In this document: positions 25,582-33,579 of the stretch, piece by piece
How positions within the stretch are numbered: the first letter of the stretch is position 1
Layout: the number at the start of each line of letters is the position of its first letter
DNA from: Burkholderia pseudomultivorans
GTDB lineage: Bacteria > Pseudomonadota > Gammaproteobacteria > Burkholderiales > Burkholderiaceae
Assembly (NCBI RefSeq): GCF_001718415.1
Contig: NZ_CP013377.1
Span: forward strand, 2,728,001-2,792,000
DNA: 64,000 nucleotides
Direction: 5' to 3'
The notes under the pieces: model-generated
Seen by the model: the letters and a program-made list of their open reading frames with translations, nothing else
Databases searched by the model: none
What the model was told of the DNA's origin: nothing
Position numbers and translations under genes: made by a program

Positions 25582-26424
25582 ATGATGCCTCCGCTCCAGA
25601 CCACCTTCGACGCGCTGCGCGATGCCGTCGCGCACCGTACCCGCCGCCCCCAGTTCCTCCGCAACCTCGACGTCGCCGTGCTCGCGCTGATCGTCGCGAG
25701 CGTGCTCGTCGTGATGGCCGACAGCGTGCACGACCTGCACGAACGGTACGGTCGCACGCTCTACGTGGCGGAATGGGCGTTCACGCTGCTGTTCACCGTC
25801 GAATACGTGGTCCGGCTGATTGCCGCGCCGAAGCCGCTCGCGTATGCGCGCAGCTTCTTCGGCATCGTTGATCTCGTGTCGGTACTGCCGACCTATCTCG
25901 CGTTCTTCTTCCCCGGCCTGCACGCGCTGATCGACGTGCGGCTGCTGCGCTTGCTGCGCGTGTTCCGCATCCTGGGGTTGTCGATCTATCTCGAGGAAGG
26001 CCAGATGCTGATTCGTGCACTCGCGCGTGCGCGGCGCAAGATCTTCGTGTTCATTGGCGGGATGTTCGTGCTGGTCGTGATTCTCGGCACGGTGATCTTT
26101 CTCGTGGAGGGACCGGAGCACGGGATCACGAGCATTCCGGTCGGCGTGTACTGGGCAGCCGTGACGATGAGCACGACCGGCTACGGCGACCTGACGCCCG
26201 TCACGCCGCTCGGCCGGCTGATCACCTCGTGCGCGATCCTGCTCGGCTACGGAATCATCGCGTTTCCGACCGGGATCATGGGCGCCGAACTGGTGGCGTC
26301 GGCACTGGAGCGCAAGCGGCCGGCCGGCGAGGCGGCGCGATGCTGTCCGCATTGCGGCGGCGCGTTGTCGTCGCATGGAGCAGCCGATACGGCCCGGAGC
26401 CGGCGCACGGATGCGGGTGCATAG
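25582..26424 (+). CDS. Voltage-gated K+ channel-like protein
   Basis: A 280-residue six-transmembrane ion channel protein. An S4-like segment (RLLRLLRVFRILG, residues about 119–131) carries regularly spaced Arg; the pore carries the potassium selectivity filter TTGYGD in TMSTTGYGDLTP. The C-terminus ends in a possible zinc-ribbon piece (CCPHCGG) and a disordered tail. It should move K+ across the inner membrane. The start at 25582 or 25585 is equivalent. Promoter P1 predicts a leaderless mRNA. Confidence 0.88.
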   Translation: MMPPLQTTFDALRDAVAHRTRRPQFLRNLDVAVLALIVASVLVVMADSVHDLHERYGRTLYVAEWAFTLLFTVEYVVRLIAAPKPLAYARSFFGIVDLVSVLPTYLAFFFPGLHALIDVRLLRLLRVFRILGLSIYLEEGQMLIRALARARRKIFVFIGGMFVLVVILGTVIFLVEGPEHGITSIPVGVYWAAVTMSTTGYGDLTPVTPLGRLITSCAILLGYGIIAFPTGIMGAELVASALERKRPAGEAARCCPHCGGALSSHGAADTARSRRTDAGA

Positions 26425-26454
26425 CCGGCGCCGGCGAACGCGCGTCGTCGAGAA

Positions 26455-26497
26455 TCAGCCCCGTCCTATTCAGCTTCGTTTCCGCGTGACCGACACT
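26455..26497 (+). promoter_or_regulatory. Box promoter P3 (HbpS protein)
   Basis: Box TCAGCCCCGTCCTA (26455–26468; same sequence as the distal box at 33242–33255), -35 TTCAGC, 17-nt spacer, -10 GACACT (26492–26497). Leader to the ATG is about 98 nt. Confidence 0.6.
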
Positions 26498-26601
26498 GCA
26501 CCCATCGAGCGGCACGACCATTGCGGCGTCGAACCTCGCGACACACGACCCGTGCCGGACGCCAGTCGCTCGTATTCAATCCCATTCATTCAGGAATTCA
26601 T

Positions 26602-27090
26602 ATGATCGCTCGTTCCATCCTGGCGACGCTCGCCACCGCCACGCTGACCACCGCCGCTTCCGCCCAGGTCCTTCAGGAAAGGAATCTGCCGCTGAACCTT
26701 GCCAGCGAGATCGCTCATCAGGCCATCCAGGCCTGCTCGGCCGACGGCTACAACGTGGCCGTCACCGTGGTCGATCGCAGCGGCCTCGTGCGCGTCGTAC
26801 TGCGCGGCGACAACGCGGGACCGCACACCGTGGACGCATCGAAGCGCAAGGCCTACACCGCGCTGTCGACGAGGACGTCGACCGCCACGCTCGCGACGAA
26901 CCTGCAGAAGAACCCGGCCGCCGCGCAGATGGCGGCAATCGACGGCTTCCTGGTGCTGGGCGGTGGCGTGCCGATCAAGGCCGGCAACGAAGTGATCGGC
27001 GCGGTGGGGGTCGGTGGCGCACCTGGCGGCCATCTCGACGAAGCCTGTGCGCTGCAGGGGATCGCCCGCGTTCAGGCGAAGCTGCTGTAA
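26602..27090 (+). CDS. HbpS/GlcG-family secreted protein
   Basis: A 162-residue protein with a signal peptide (cut near ASA-QV) and an HbpS/GlcG (DUF336) domain: CSADGYNVAVTVVDRSGLVRVVLRGDNAG, and AIDGFLVLGGGVPIKAGNEVIGAVGVGGAPGG. HbpS binds heme and can sense oxidative stress in Streptomyces; here the role is unknown. AGGAA is 6 nt upstream of ATG 26602. Likely under box promoter P3. Confidence 0.83.
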   Translation: MIARSILATLATATLTTAASAQVLQERNLPLNLASEIAHQAIQACSADGYNVAVTVVDRSGLVRVVLRGDNAGPHTVDASKRKAYTALSTRTSTATLATNLQKNPAAAQMAAIDGFLVLGGGVPIKAGNEVIGAVGVGGAPGGHLDEACALQGIARVQAKLL

Positions 27091-27176
27091 GGTTCGGGCC
27101 CGATCGTGCGCGATTCATTCGAATCGCGCACGAGATCGGCCCGGCAATCGTCCGCCCCGGATGAACCTGTCGCCCC

Positions 27177-27813
27177 TCACCCCGCTTGCCCGCCCAGCGT
27201 CTGCACGAACGCCGCCAACCCCGTCAGCATGATCTGCACGCCCACGCACAGCAGCAGGAACGCCGATACCCGCATCGCCACTTTCGTCCCCTCCCCGCCG
27301 AGATAACGCGCGAGCGTCGTCGCACGGCTGTAGATCTGCCAGATCGCGAACGCAACGAGCGCCGCAACCGCGACCGACACCAGGCCCGACGCCAGATAGT
27401 CGGTCGCCGTGCGCGCGCGATTCGCATGCAACGCGATGCCGGTCGCGATCGAGCCGGGCCCGGTCGTCAGCGGTACCGTGAGCGGAAAGAACGTGCGCGG
27501 CACTCTCACCGCCCGACACGTCGGGTGCGTTGAGCATCGACCAGCCCGCCACGGCCACCGCGAAGCCGCCGCCGATTCGCAGCGCTTCCATCGAGATCCC
27601 GAAGAAGTTCAGCACCGGCGCACCGGCGAAGAAGATCACGAGCAGCGTCAGGAACACGTTCGTCGCCAACTGCTTCGACAGGATCGCGCGCTCGGCTTCC
27701 GTCAGCGATTGCGTGCGTTCGAGGAACACGAAGGCCATGCCGAACGGATTGATGATGCCGATCAGGCCGGTGAAGCCGAACAGGATTTCAGGAATCAGGC
27801 GATCGACCTGCAT
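27177..27813 (-). pseudogene. MarC-family membrane protein, frameshifted
   Basis: The 5' part (27813 to about 27525) encodes an N-terminal half of MarC, with MQVDRLIPEILFGFTGLIGIINPFGMAFVFLERTQSL and AVAGWSMLNAP. The 3' part (about 27509 to 27177) encodes VPRTFFPLTVPLTTGPGSIATGIAL and the C-terminal helices, but in a different frame. Between them the usual linker of about 20 residues is missing, so a deletion not divisible by three is the likely cause. The intact protein is a six-helix inner-membrane protein. A sequencing error is an alternative. Confidence 0.75.
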
Positions 27814-27846
27814 CGCGATCGTGCTCCTCGATAACGAAGGGGGAGT

Positions 27847-27878
27847 AAAAAAAAGCGGCCAGTCGCAAGACCGGCCGC
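27847..27878 (-). terminator. Intrinsic terminator upstream of marC
   Basis: 10-bp stem (minus GCGGCCGGTC with GACTGGCCGC, one G-U) and 8 U residues. It ends the short transcript from promoter P4 (predicted start near 27933), about 87 nt long, just before the marC pseudogene. Confidence 0.8.
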
Positions 27879-27939
27879 CAAGACGACATCTCTCTCCATG
27901 ATCCGGCGCGGGGGGCGCGCGCCGGCCTCCAGAACCCAA

Positions 27940-27982
27940 ATTGTCGATGAAACCGCGCATGCAGGAAATCAGCCGAGTCCGA
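27940..27982 (-). promoter_or_regulatory. Box promoter P4
   Basis: Box TCGGACTCGGCTGA (27982–27969), -35 TTTCCT, 17-nt spacer, -10 GACAAT (27945–27940). It drives a short RNA ending at 27847, then marC. Confidence 0.65.
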
Positions 27983-28118
27983 TTTTGCGGCTGCGCGACG
28001 CGCTGCGCAGGGGCGCTGCCTTCCGGTTATCGAACCTCGGAAAGCGGCCTCGGCGGAGAGTCACTCGTGAAATACCTGCACGTCGATACCGGACACGATA
28101 TTCGCTGCGGCGTCCCGC

Positions 28119-29102
28119 TCAGCGTTCAAGCAGGCGTGTGTGGCTCGGCAAATTGACCGTGAGATCGGTGCCGCGCGTGCCCGATGGTGTCGACACGGCT
28201 GCCGGACGCGCCGTCTCGCGCGTTGCCGCGAGCCAGTGCGTGAACTCGGCGGCCGTCATGCCGACGGCCTCGGCCGCAGTGGGCGTCGAAGCAGCGGCCT
28301 CCGCAGCAGCCGGCTGCGTGTCGCGTCCACGCGGCGGCATGGCGTGTGCGACCTCGGCTACCGGAGCGGCACGATGCTGCCGCCCCGCCACGCCGTCATG
28401 CGTCTTCCGGCTCCGGGCGACGGCGGCCGGTTTCGCTTCGGCGACGGCACGTGCCGGCCCTGCCTGCGCCGAACCGCGTGCGACCGACGCAGGCCGCGAC
28501 GCCGCGCGCCGCGCCGGCTGCGTCGCCGCCGCACCGTCCCGGCTCGCGCTCTGCGTGCCGGCCAATGCGCTCGCAGCCGGCGCCGCTTGCGCGGCAACGA
28601 CGGTCGCTGCGCTGGCCGTCGGCACGACGCTCCGCGTATCCGCCGCCTCGATGCTGTCCACCATCGCCGACACGGCCGCCATCGGCGCCCCGGCAATCGC
28701 CTCCGGCGCGATCGAGATCGCCGCCGCGTACACGCTGCCCGGCATCGGCCCATGCTGGCGTGCGTCGAACAGATGCGTCGCCACCACGCACACGAGGCCG
28801 AACATCGCAGTCGCCAGCGCCGTCATCCGCCAGCGACGGCGGATCGGATGCGGCCGTACCCATGCCCGATTGTCCGAGCCGAAATCCTCGGCCCGAACCG
28901 GTCGGGTCACCTTGATCCTCCCGGCGTCGCGCGCCGGCATGGCCGCCTGCGCGGGACGCGGGCCGTAGATGTCGAAGACGCTCGGTCGCGGCCGCCGGCT
29001 CGCCACGAACGGCCGACGTCGCCGGCCATACGGCGGCGGCACGTCCGAATACGGAAGTGCCAGCGGAATCGCATAGTGCCCGGTGATGTCCTGCATGCTC
29101 AT
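28119..29102 (-). CDS. Ala-rich membrane-anchored protein of unknown function
   Basis: 327 residues. The first 90 are Pro/Arg-rich and cytoplasmic, one transmembrane segment lies near residues 93–111 (MTALATAMFGLVCVVATHLF), and the rest is a long low-complexity Ala/Thr/Arg/Pro-rich domain (ATQPARRAASRPASVARGSAQAGPA) ending in SHTRLLER. Type II topology is likely. No family recognised. Its upstream region has box promoter P5. Confidence 0.6.
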   Translation of the reverse strand: MSMQDITGHYAIPLALPYSDVPPPYGRRRRPFVASRRPRPSVFDIYGPRPAQAAMPARDAGRIKVTRPVRAEDFGSDNRAWVRPHPIRRRWRMTALATAMFGLVCVVATHLFDARQHGPMPGSVYAAAISIAPEAIAGAPMAAVSAMVDSIEAADTRSVVPTASAATVVAAQAAPAASALAGTQSASRDGAAATQPARRAASRPASVARGSAQAGPARAVAEAKPAAVARSRKTHDGVAGRQHRAAPVAEVAHAMPPRGRDTQPAAAEAAASTPTAAEAVGMTAAEFTHWLAATRETARPAAVSTPSGTRGTDLTVNLPSHTRLLER

Positions 29103-29179
29103 GATGTCGGCAACGTATCGCGCAGCTTCCGCCGCGGCGATCCGTACGTGCTCCCGTAGTTGAACGATGGTCGGCTTCG

Positions 29180-29222
29180 AGTATCGCCGCCGGGCCGTCG
29201 CCGGACAATCGGACCAGGCCGC
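29180..29222 (-). promoter_or_regulatory. Box promoter P5 (Ala-rich protein)
   Basis: Box GCGGCCTGGTCCGA (29222–29209), -35 TTGTCC, 17-nt spacer, -10 GATACT (29185–29180). The first half of the box is degenerate. Leader about 71 nt. Confidence 0.5.
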
Positions 29223-29313
29223 GCCTGCCTCGGCAGGCGAGTCGGCCCAGTCCTACCGACGCGACGGCACGCGCCCCGGACCGACCCTGGCAGCACGGGC
29301 GCTCGCCAGCCGC

Positions 29314-29652
29314 TCACGCCCCGCGATACACCGACGCGTACCACGGCGAACACAGCAGCGGCACGTGATAGTGCCGCGCCGGGTCGGTCACGGTGAAGCG
29401 CACCGGCACGACGTCCAGCAGCGCGTCGGGCGCAGTGAAATGCTCGCCCAGATGGAAACGCAGCTCGAACGTCCCGCTGCGGGCGAGATCGCCGTTCTGC
29501 ATCGGTGCGTCGTTGCGTCCGTCCGCGTTGCTGGCTGCCCGCGCGACGAGTGCGGGCGGCCGTACGTCCAGATCGAACAGCTCGATCCGCACGCCGGAAA
29601 TCGGCTTGCCGCTGGTCACGTCCAGCAGATGGGTGCTGATGCCTGCCGCCAT
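29314..29652 (-). CDS. 5-hydroxyisourate hydrolase (transthyretin-like)
   Basis: A 112-residue transthyretin-family protein. It keeps the N-terminal STHLLD (catalytic His) and the C-terminal YHVPLLCSPWYASVYRGA, where YRG-A replaces the usual YRGS. HIUase hydrolyses 5-hydroxyisourate in uric acid breakdown. Start at ATG 29652 (AAGGA 8 nt upstream) rather than 29676. It lies 20 nt after the second transthyretin-like gene on the same strand. Confidence 0.8.
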   Translation of the reverse strand: MAAGISTHLLDVTSGKPISGVRIELFDLDVRPPALVARAASNADGRNDAPMQNGDLARSGTFELRFHLGEHFTAPDALLDVVPVRFTVTDPARHYHVPLLCSPWYASVYRGA

Positions 29653-29672
29653 GTCGCAGTCCTTTTGCGCGG

Positions 29673-30182
29673 TCACGTGCCGCGGTAGTACGTGTAATGC
29701 CAGGGGCCGAACTGCACCGGCACGTGCAGCCGCTCGTCGGCGCTCGCGATGCGGAAGCGGATCGGCACGGTCGCGAGGAACGACGGTTTCGCCAGCTGCG
29801 CGCCGATCGAGCGGAAGTACTCGTCGACATGCAACAGCAGCGCATACGACCCGGCGCGATAGGCGTCGCCCGACAGCAACGCGCCGCCGGTCCCGCCGCG
29901 CGCGTCGACGGTGGCGTTGCGTAGCGGCACTTCGTGCTCGCCGTCGAAACGCGACAGCTCGACGCGCAGGCCTTCGGCCGGCACGCCTCGCAGCATGTCG
30001 ACAATGCGCACCGTCAGGTCGGGCTGCGGATCGCGCCGCTTGCCGCGCACCGCGCCCTGCGCCGGTATGGCCGACGCGGGCTCGACCGCCCCGGCGGGCG
30101 TGGCGGCCAGCGTCCCGCCGCCGGCCAGCGCCGCCGTCGCGAGCACGAGCCTGCGCCGGCCCGCATCGATGGCATCCTTCAT
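29673..30182 (-). CDS. Secreted transthyretin-like protein, likely inactive HIUase
   Basis: 169 residues. The N-terminus RRRLVLATAALAGGGT is a twin-arginine-like signal. The mature domain is transthyretin-like: DLTVRIVDMLRG and C-terminal VQFGPWHYTYYRGT. The His of the HIUase STHLLD motif is replaced (TVRIVD), so hydroxyisourate hydrolysis is doubtful. AGGAG-rich sequence lies upstream of ATG 30182. Operon with 29314..29652. Confidence 0.78.
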   Translation of the reverse strand: MKDAIDAGRRRLVLATAALAGGGTLAATPAGAVEPASAIPAQGAVRGKRRDPQPDLTVRIVDMLRGVPAEGLRVELSRFDGEHEVPLRNATVDARGGTGGALLSGDAYRAGSYALLLHVDEYFRSIGAQLAKPSFLATVPIRFRIASADERLHVPVQFGPWHYTYYRGT

Positions 30183-30228
30183 GTCTCCTGCCTCCTCGCG
30201 GATGCGCGCGACTCGCACGCTGCGTTGC

Positions 30229-30945
30229 TCAGAAGCGGCCGCGCAGGCCGATGAACACTTCGTTCGACGACAGCTTCGCCTTCAGTTGCTCGTCGCGCGC
30301 GTTGATGCGGTTCGCGAACGTGTTGAAGCCCGTCTCGACGTTGCCCATGTCGACGTAGCGGTAGCCGAGGTCGATCGAGAAGCGCTTGTTGATCGCGTAG
30401 CTGACGCCGGCTCCGGCCGAATACGCGAGGTTGGTCTGCGTCTTCGATGCGAAGCGGCGCGAGTCGTTGGTCTGCCAGCCGTCGGCCGACACGATCGCGA
30501 CGCCGATGCCGAGCGTGCCGTACACCGAGAAGCCGCGGCCGAGATCGAAGTCCTTGTAGCCGTTGAGCATCAGGCGCTGCGCCGACACGTGGAATTCGTT
30601 CGCGTTTGCATCGAACGGCGCCCAGTAGCTGGTGAAGTTGTTGGTGCGCTTGAACACGTATTCGCCTTCGGCGCGCCAGCCGTTGCCGAACTGGTAGCCG
30701 AGGCCGAGCGAGCCGGTCAGGTTCGAGCCGACGTCCGGGCCGCCGATGCGGCTCGCGACGCGCGGGCTCGTCAGCTCCATGTTCACGGCGTTGTCGAACG
30801 CGCCGATGATGCGGCCCGTCGCGTAGTAGCCGGCGTCGCCTGCCTCGGCGGCCCGCTTCGTTTCCGGCGCGGTCACGGTGTCGGCGAAAGCGGCGCCCGA
30901 GAACAGCAGGGCGAGCGTGGACGGCAGGGCAAAGCGCTTGATCAT
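30229..30945 (-). CDS. OmpW/OmpA-barrel-like outer-membrane protein
   Basis: A 238-residue protein with a signal peptide (cut near AFA-DT) and an eight-stranded barrel pattern: GRIIGAFDNAV, LTGSLGLGYQFGNGWRAEGEYVF, DLGYRYVDMG and the terminal EVFIGLRGRF with C-terminal Phe typical of outer-membrane beta-barrels. The exact family is uncertain. It precedes the two transthyretin-like genes, probably as one operon. Confidence 0.8.
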   Translation of the reverse strand: MIKRFALPSTLALLFSGAAFADTVTAPETKRAAEAGDAGYYATGRIIGAFDNAVNMELTSPRVASRIGGPDVGSNLTGSLGLGYQFGNGWRAEGEYVFKRTNNFTSYWAPFDANANEFHVSAQRLMLNGYKDFDLGRGFSVYGTLGIGVAIVSADGWQTNDSRRFASKTQTNLAYSAGAGVSYAINKRFSIDLGYRYVDMGNVETGFNTFANRINARDEQLKAKLSSNEVFIGLRGRF

Positions 30946-31022
30946 GATGAGTTCGATTCCTTGACGATGGATGACTTGTCGGAGAAACCGTCATCGTAGG
31001 AATCGCACGGCGATCGTTGAAC

Positions 31023-31059
31023 CCGTTCGGCTACGGGTTGCGCCTCCGTAGCGCTACGG
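31023..31059 (-). promoter_or_regulatory. Two 14-bp inverted repeats, candidate FixJ-type response-regulator sites
   Basis: CCGT-TCGGCT-ACGG (31023–31036) and the perfect palindrome CCGTAGCGCTACGG (31046–31059), 23 nt apart, so about two helical turns. The second overlaps the 3' end of the response-regulator gene. They lie upstream of the outer-membrane protein start (30945) and are likely its operator for the FixJ-type regulator. Confidence 0.45.
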
Positions 31060-31692
31060 AGGCGATCCGCTCGCGAGCGTCGCGTAATCGCGCACCAGTT
31101 CGACGAGCGACGCGGCCTGCAGCTTGTCGAACACGTTCGCGCGATAGGTCTCGACGGTGCGCGGCGACAGCCCGAGCTCGCGCGCGATCGCCTTGTTGCT
31201 CCAGCCGCGCACGATGCCGTCCAGCACCTCGCGTTCGCGCGCGCTCAGCGTCGCAACGCGCGCGGCGCGCGTCTGCTCCGCGTCGCCCTGCCCGCGCTGC
31301 GCCGCGTGCCGGCGCAGCGCCTGCTGGACCGTGTCGATCAGCTCGTCGTCGTCCACCGGCTTGCGCAGGAAATCCAGCGCGCCGCGCTTGAACGCGCGCC
31401 GGCACGCATCGACGTTGCCGTGGCCCGTCATCACGATCACCGGCAGGTTGCGCCGTGCGCGCAACACGTCGAGCGCGTCGAGGCCGCTCATCCCCGGCAT
31501 CCGGACGTCGAGCAGCACGCAACCGAGCGCCGCGTCGTCCGCATCGGCGAGGAATGCCGATGCGTCCGGATAGCAGCGCGTCGCCACGCCGACCGTGCGC
31601 AGCAGCAACGCGAGCCCGTCACGCACGGCTTGGTCGTCGTCGACGATCGCGACGATCGATGCACCGTCCGTCGAGCGCAGCGCTTCGTTCAT
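31054..31692 (-). CDS. FixJ/TodT-type response regulator
   Basis: A 212-residue response regulator: receiver with Asp62 (VLLDVRMPGMSG), Lys in FLRKPVDD, and a C-terminal LuxR-type HTH (about 145–205, LSAREREVLDGIVRGWSNKAIARELGLSPRTVETYRANVFDKL). It overlaps the kinase gene by 4 nt (ATGA) and so forms a two-component operon. Likely target: the outer-membrane protein/transthyretin operon through the sites at 31023..31059. Confidence 0.88.
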   Translation of the reverse strand: MNEALRSTDGASIVAIVDDDQAVRDGLALLLRTVGVATRCYPDASAFLADADDAALGCVLLDVRMPGMSGLDALDVLRARRNLPVIVMTGHGNVDACRRAFKRGALDFLRKPVDDDELIDTVQQALRRHAAQRGQGDAEQTRAARVATLSAREREVLDGIVRGWSNKAIARELGLSPRTVETYRANVFDKLQAASLVELVRDYATLASGSPP

Positions 31693-33119
31693 GCGCCCGC
31701 CTCGGCCAGCGGCAGCAGCAACGCGGCCTCGACGCCGCCGGTCGCCAGGTTCTTCACGGTCAGCGTGCCGTCCTGGCGCTGCGCGAGCGTGTCGCACAGC
31801 GGCAGCCCGAGGCCGAGCCCGCGCTCGCGCGTCGTGAAAAACGGTTCGAACAGGCGCGGCAGCAGCTCCTCCGGCACGCCCGGGCCGTTGTCGGTCACGC
31901 TGAAGCGGTAATGCCCGCCGATCTGTTCACCGCGGATGCGTATCTCGCCGCGCGACGTGCCGCCCAGCGCATCGCGCGCGTTCTGGATCAGGTTGTGCAG
32001 GATCTGCTCGACCGCGATCGGCTCCGCAAACGGCCGCGCACGCGGCGCCGCGTTGTGCCAGCCGAGCGCCACGTGTTCGCGCGCGCAGTCGTCGCGATAC
32101 AGGAACAGCAGCGTGCCGATGATCGCGTCGGGCTCGATCGGGCGGCGCTCGCCGCCGTGCGCGGACGTCACGGCTTCGCGCAGGCGCTCCAGGATCGCCG
32201 CCGCGCGCTTGGCCTGCGCGACGCTCGTCTGCAGCGCGCGGCGCACGCTGTCGCGCTCGGCCGGTTCGTCGAGCATGCGTTCGGCCGCACGCGTGTGGCT
32301 GACGATCGCGGTCAGCGGCTGGTTCAGCTCATGGGCAAGGCCGGCCGCCATCTCGCCGAACGTGTCGAGCCGGCTGAAGCGATCGAGGCGGGCGCGCGCG
32401 TCTTCGCGACGCCGCGCTTCGCGCAGCCGCCACGCGCCGAGTGCGCCCGCCACGAGCAGCGCGGCGACCGCATTCCACAGCGCGATCGGCAGCCACGGCA
32501 GGTCGGCAGCCGTCAGCGTGCGCGTGGTGTGCAGCACGAACGCCTGCGGCTGCGCGGGGAGATGTTTGTCGAGGCGCATCGTCCACAACGGCAGCGCGTC
32601 GCCCGATGCGGACGGCAGCAGGTCGATGCGGCGGTCGCGCAGTTCCAGCGCCGCCGTCGACATCGACGCGGGCCAGTCGGCCGCCATGAACATTCGGCGC
32701 GGATCGACGCGCACGGCCCAGCCCGACTCCGCGACGAGCCAGTACGCGGCCGGGCCGTCGAATGCGAGCGTGAACGGCTTGCCGGGCCGATGCTGCGGCA
32801 ACACGTTGGGCGCCGGGCCGCCGTCGGCCTGCCAGCCCGCACCGCGCCGCCACAGCGCCAGGCCGTCGAGCTGCGGCATGCGCTCGCGCAGGCTGTCGAG
32901 CATGTGCGCGGGCGGCGCGCCCAGCGACGACGCGCCGAGCGTCGCGAGGATCGCCTCGTGCTGCGCGGCCTTCTGCGCCAGCAAGCGGATCGCGATGCTC
33001 GAATCCTGGAAGAAGCGCCCGTACGCGTCGGTCACGGCACGCGACACGACGAACGCAGTGCCGGTCACGCTGAGCGCAAGCCACGCGAGCAACGCGGCGA
33101 GTCGAACGGACGGTTTCAT
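31689..33119 (-). CDS. FixL-type sensor histidine kinase
   Basis: A 476-residue membrane kinase: TM1 (about 8–25), a periplasmic domain of about 185 residues, TM2 (about 212–229), HisKA with His263 in AGLAHELNQPLTAIVSH and an HATPase domain with NLIQNARDALGG, DNGPGVPEELLPR and GLGLGLPLCDTLA. The signal is unknown. The start at 33119 (MKPSVRLAAL) begins the first transmembrane helix. Promoter P6 and a distal box precede it. Confidence 0.88.
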   Translation of the reverse strand: MKPSVRLAALLAWLALSVTGTAFVVSRAVTDAYGRFFQDSSIAIRLLAQKAAQHEAILATLGASSLGAPPAHMLDSLRERMPQLDGLALWRRGAGWQADGGPAPNVLPQHRPGKPFTLAFDGPAAYWLVAESGWAVRVDPRRMFMAADWPASMSTAALELRDRRIDLLPSASGDALPLWTMRLDKHLPAQPQAFVLHTTRTLTAADLPWLPIALWNAVAALLVAGALGAWRLREARRREDARARLDRFSRLDTFGEMAAGLAHELNQPLTAIVSHTRAAERMLDEPAERDSVRRALQTSVAQAKRAAAILERLREAVTSAHGGERRPIEPDAIIGTLLFLYRDDCAREHVALGWHNAAPRARPFAEPIAVEQILHNLIQNARDALGGTSRGEIRIRGEQIGGHYRFSVTDNGPGVPEELLPRLFEPFFTTRERGLGLGLPLCDTLAQRQDGTLTVKNLATGGVEAALLLPLAEAGA

Positions 33120-33180
33120 GAGCGTCGAAGCCTGGGGCGATGTCGCGTATATCGACACCGTACGGTAAGCGGAGCGGTCG

Positions 33181-33223
33181 ATTTTAGCTGCGCGGCGACG
33201 GCGCGATGCGGGGCGCAGTCCTA
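33181..33223 (-). promoter_or_regulatory. Box promoter P6 (FixL-type kinase)
   Basis: Degenerate box TAGGACTGCGCCCC (33223–33210), -35 GCATCG, 17-nt spacer, -10 TAAAAT (33186–33181). A better box, TAGGACGGGGCTGA, lies upstream at 33255–33242, with starts 32 nt apart, the same distance as in P9. Confidence 0.55.
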
Positions 33224-33300
33224 AATCGGCCGCCATTCCCGTCAGCCCCGTCCTAAACCGTCGGGCAACGCACGGAATGCCTGCGGCGCCCACGTCAATA

Positions 33301-33343
33301 TCGGACTGGGCTGATTTCCCTGCCGCGTCGAACCGCGCACAAT
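33301..33343 (+). promoter_or_regulatory. Box promoter P7 (toward OmpR-type regulator)
   Basis: Box TCGGACTGGGCTGA (33301–33314), -35 TTTCCC, 17-nt spacer, -10 CACAAT (33338–33343). Predicted start near 33350. Confidence 0.65.
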
Positions 33344-33400
33344 GCCTTCGCCAGCACGTCATCATCCAGGGGCGTGCCGGCTCCATAGTCGATACTTTGA

Positions 33401-33426
33401 TCCCGCCGTTCCGGCGGGACTTTTTT
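33401..33426 (+). terminator. Intrinsic terminator in the leader of the OmpR-type regulator
   Basis: 8-bp stem TCCCGCCG/CGGCGGGA with a 3-nt loop and a T-run at 33421–33426. It ends the transcript from P7 after about 77 nt, 154 nt before the regulator gene, so it may define a small RNA or an attenuator. Confidence 0.75.
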
Positions 33427-33579
33427 GAAGGCATCGCGCCGCCCCGCCCGGACGGCGCCCGGCCAACCGGCCATGATTCCGATTCCGTTCGCCCGTTCAC
33501 GCTCCCGCGCCGCCGTCGCGTGCCGTTCGCCGCGACGCATGCGCGTCGTCATGTCAGTCTTCAGCGATTTCTCCGCATC

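Noticed and set aside
33242..33255. Box TCAGCCCCGTCCTA as an independent promoter on the plus strand
   Set aside because: No -10 at the expected distance on either strand. It is better read as the distal box of P6.
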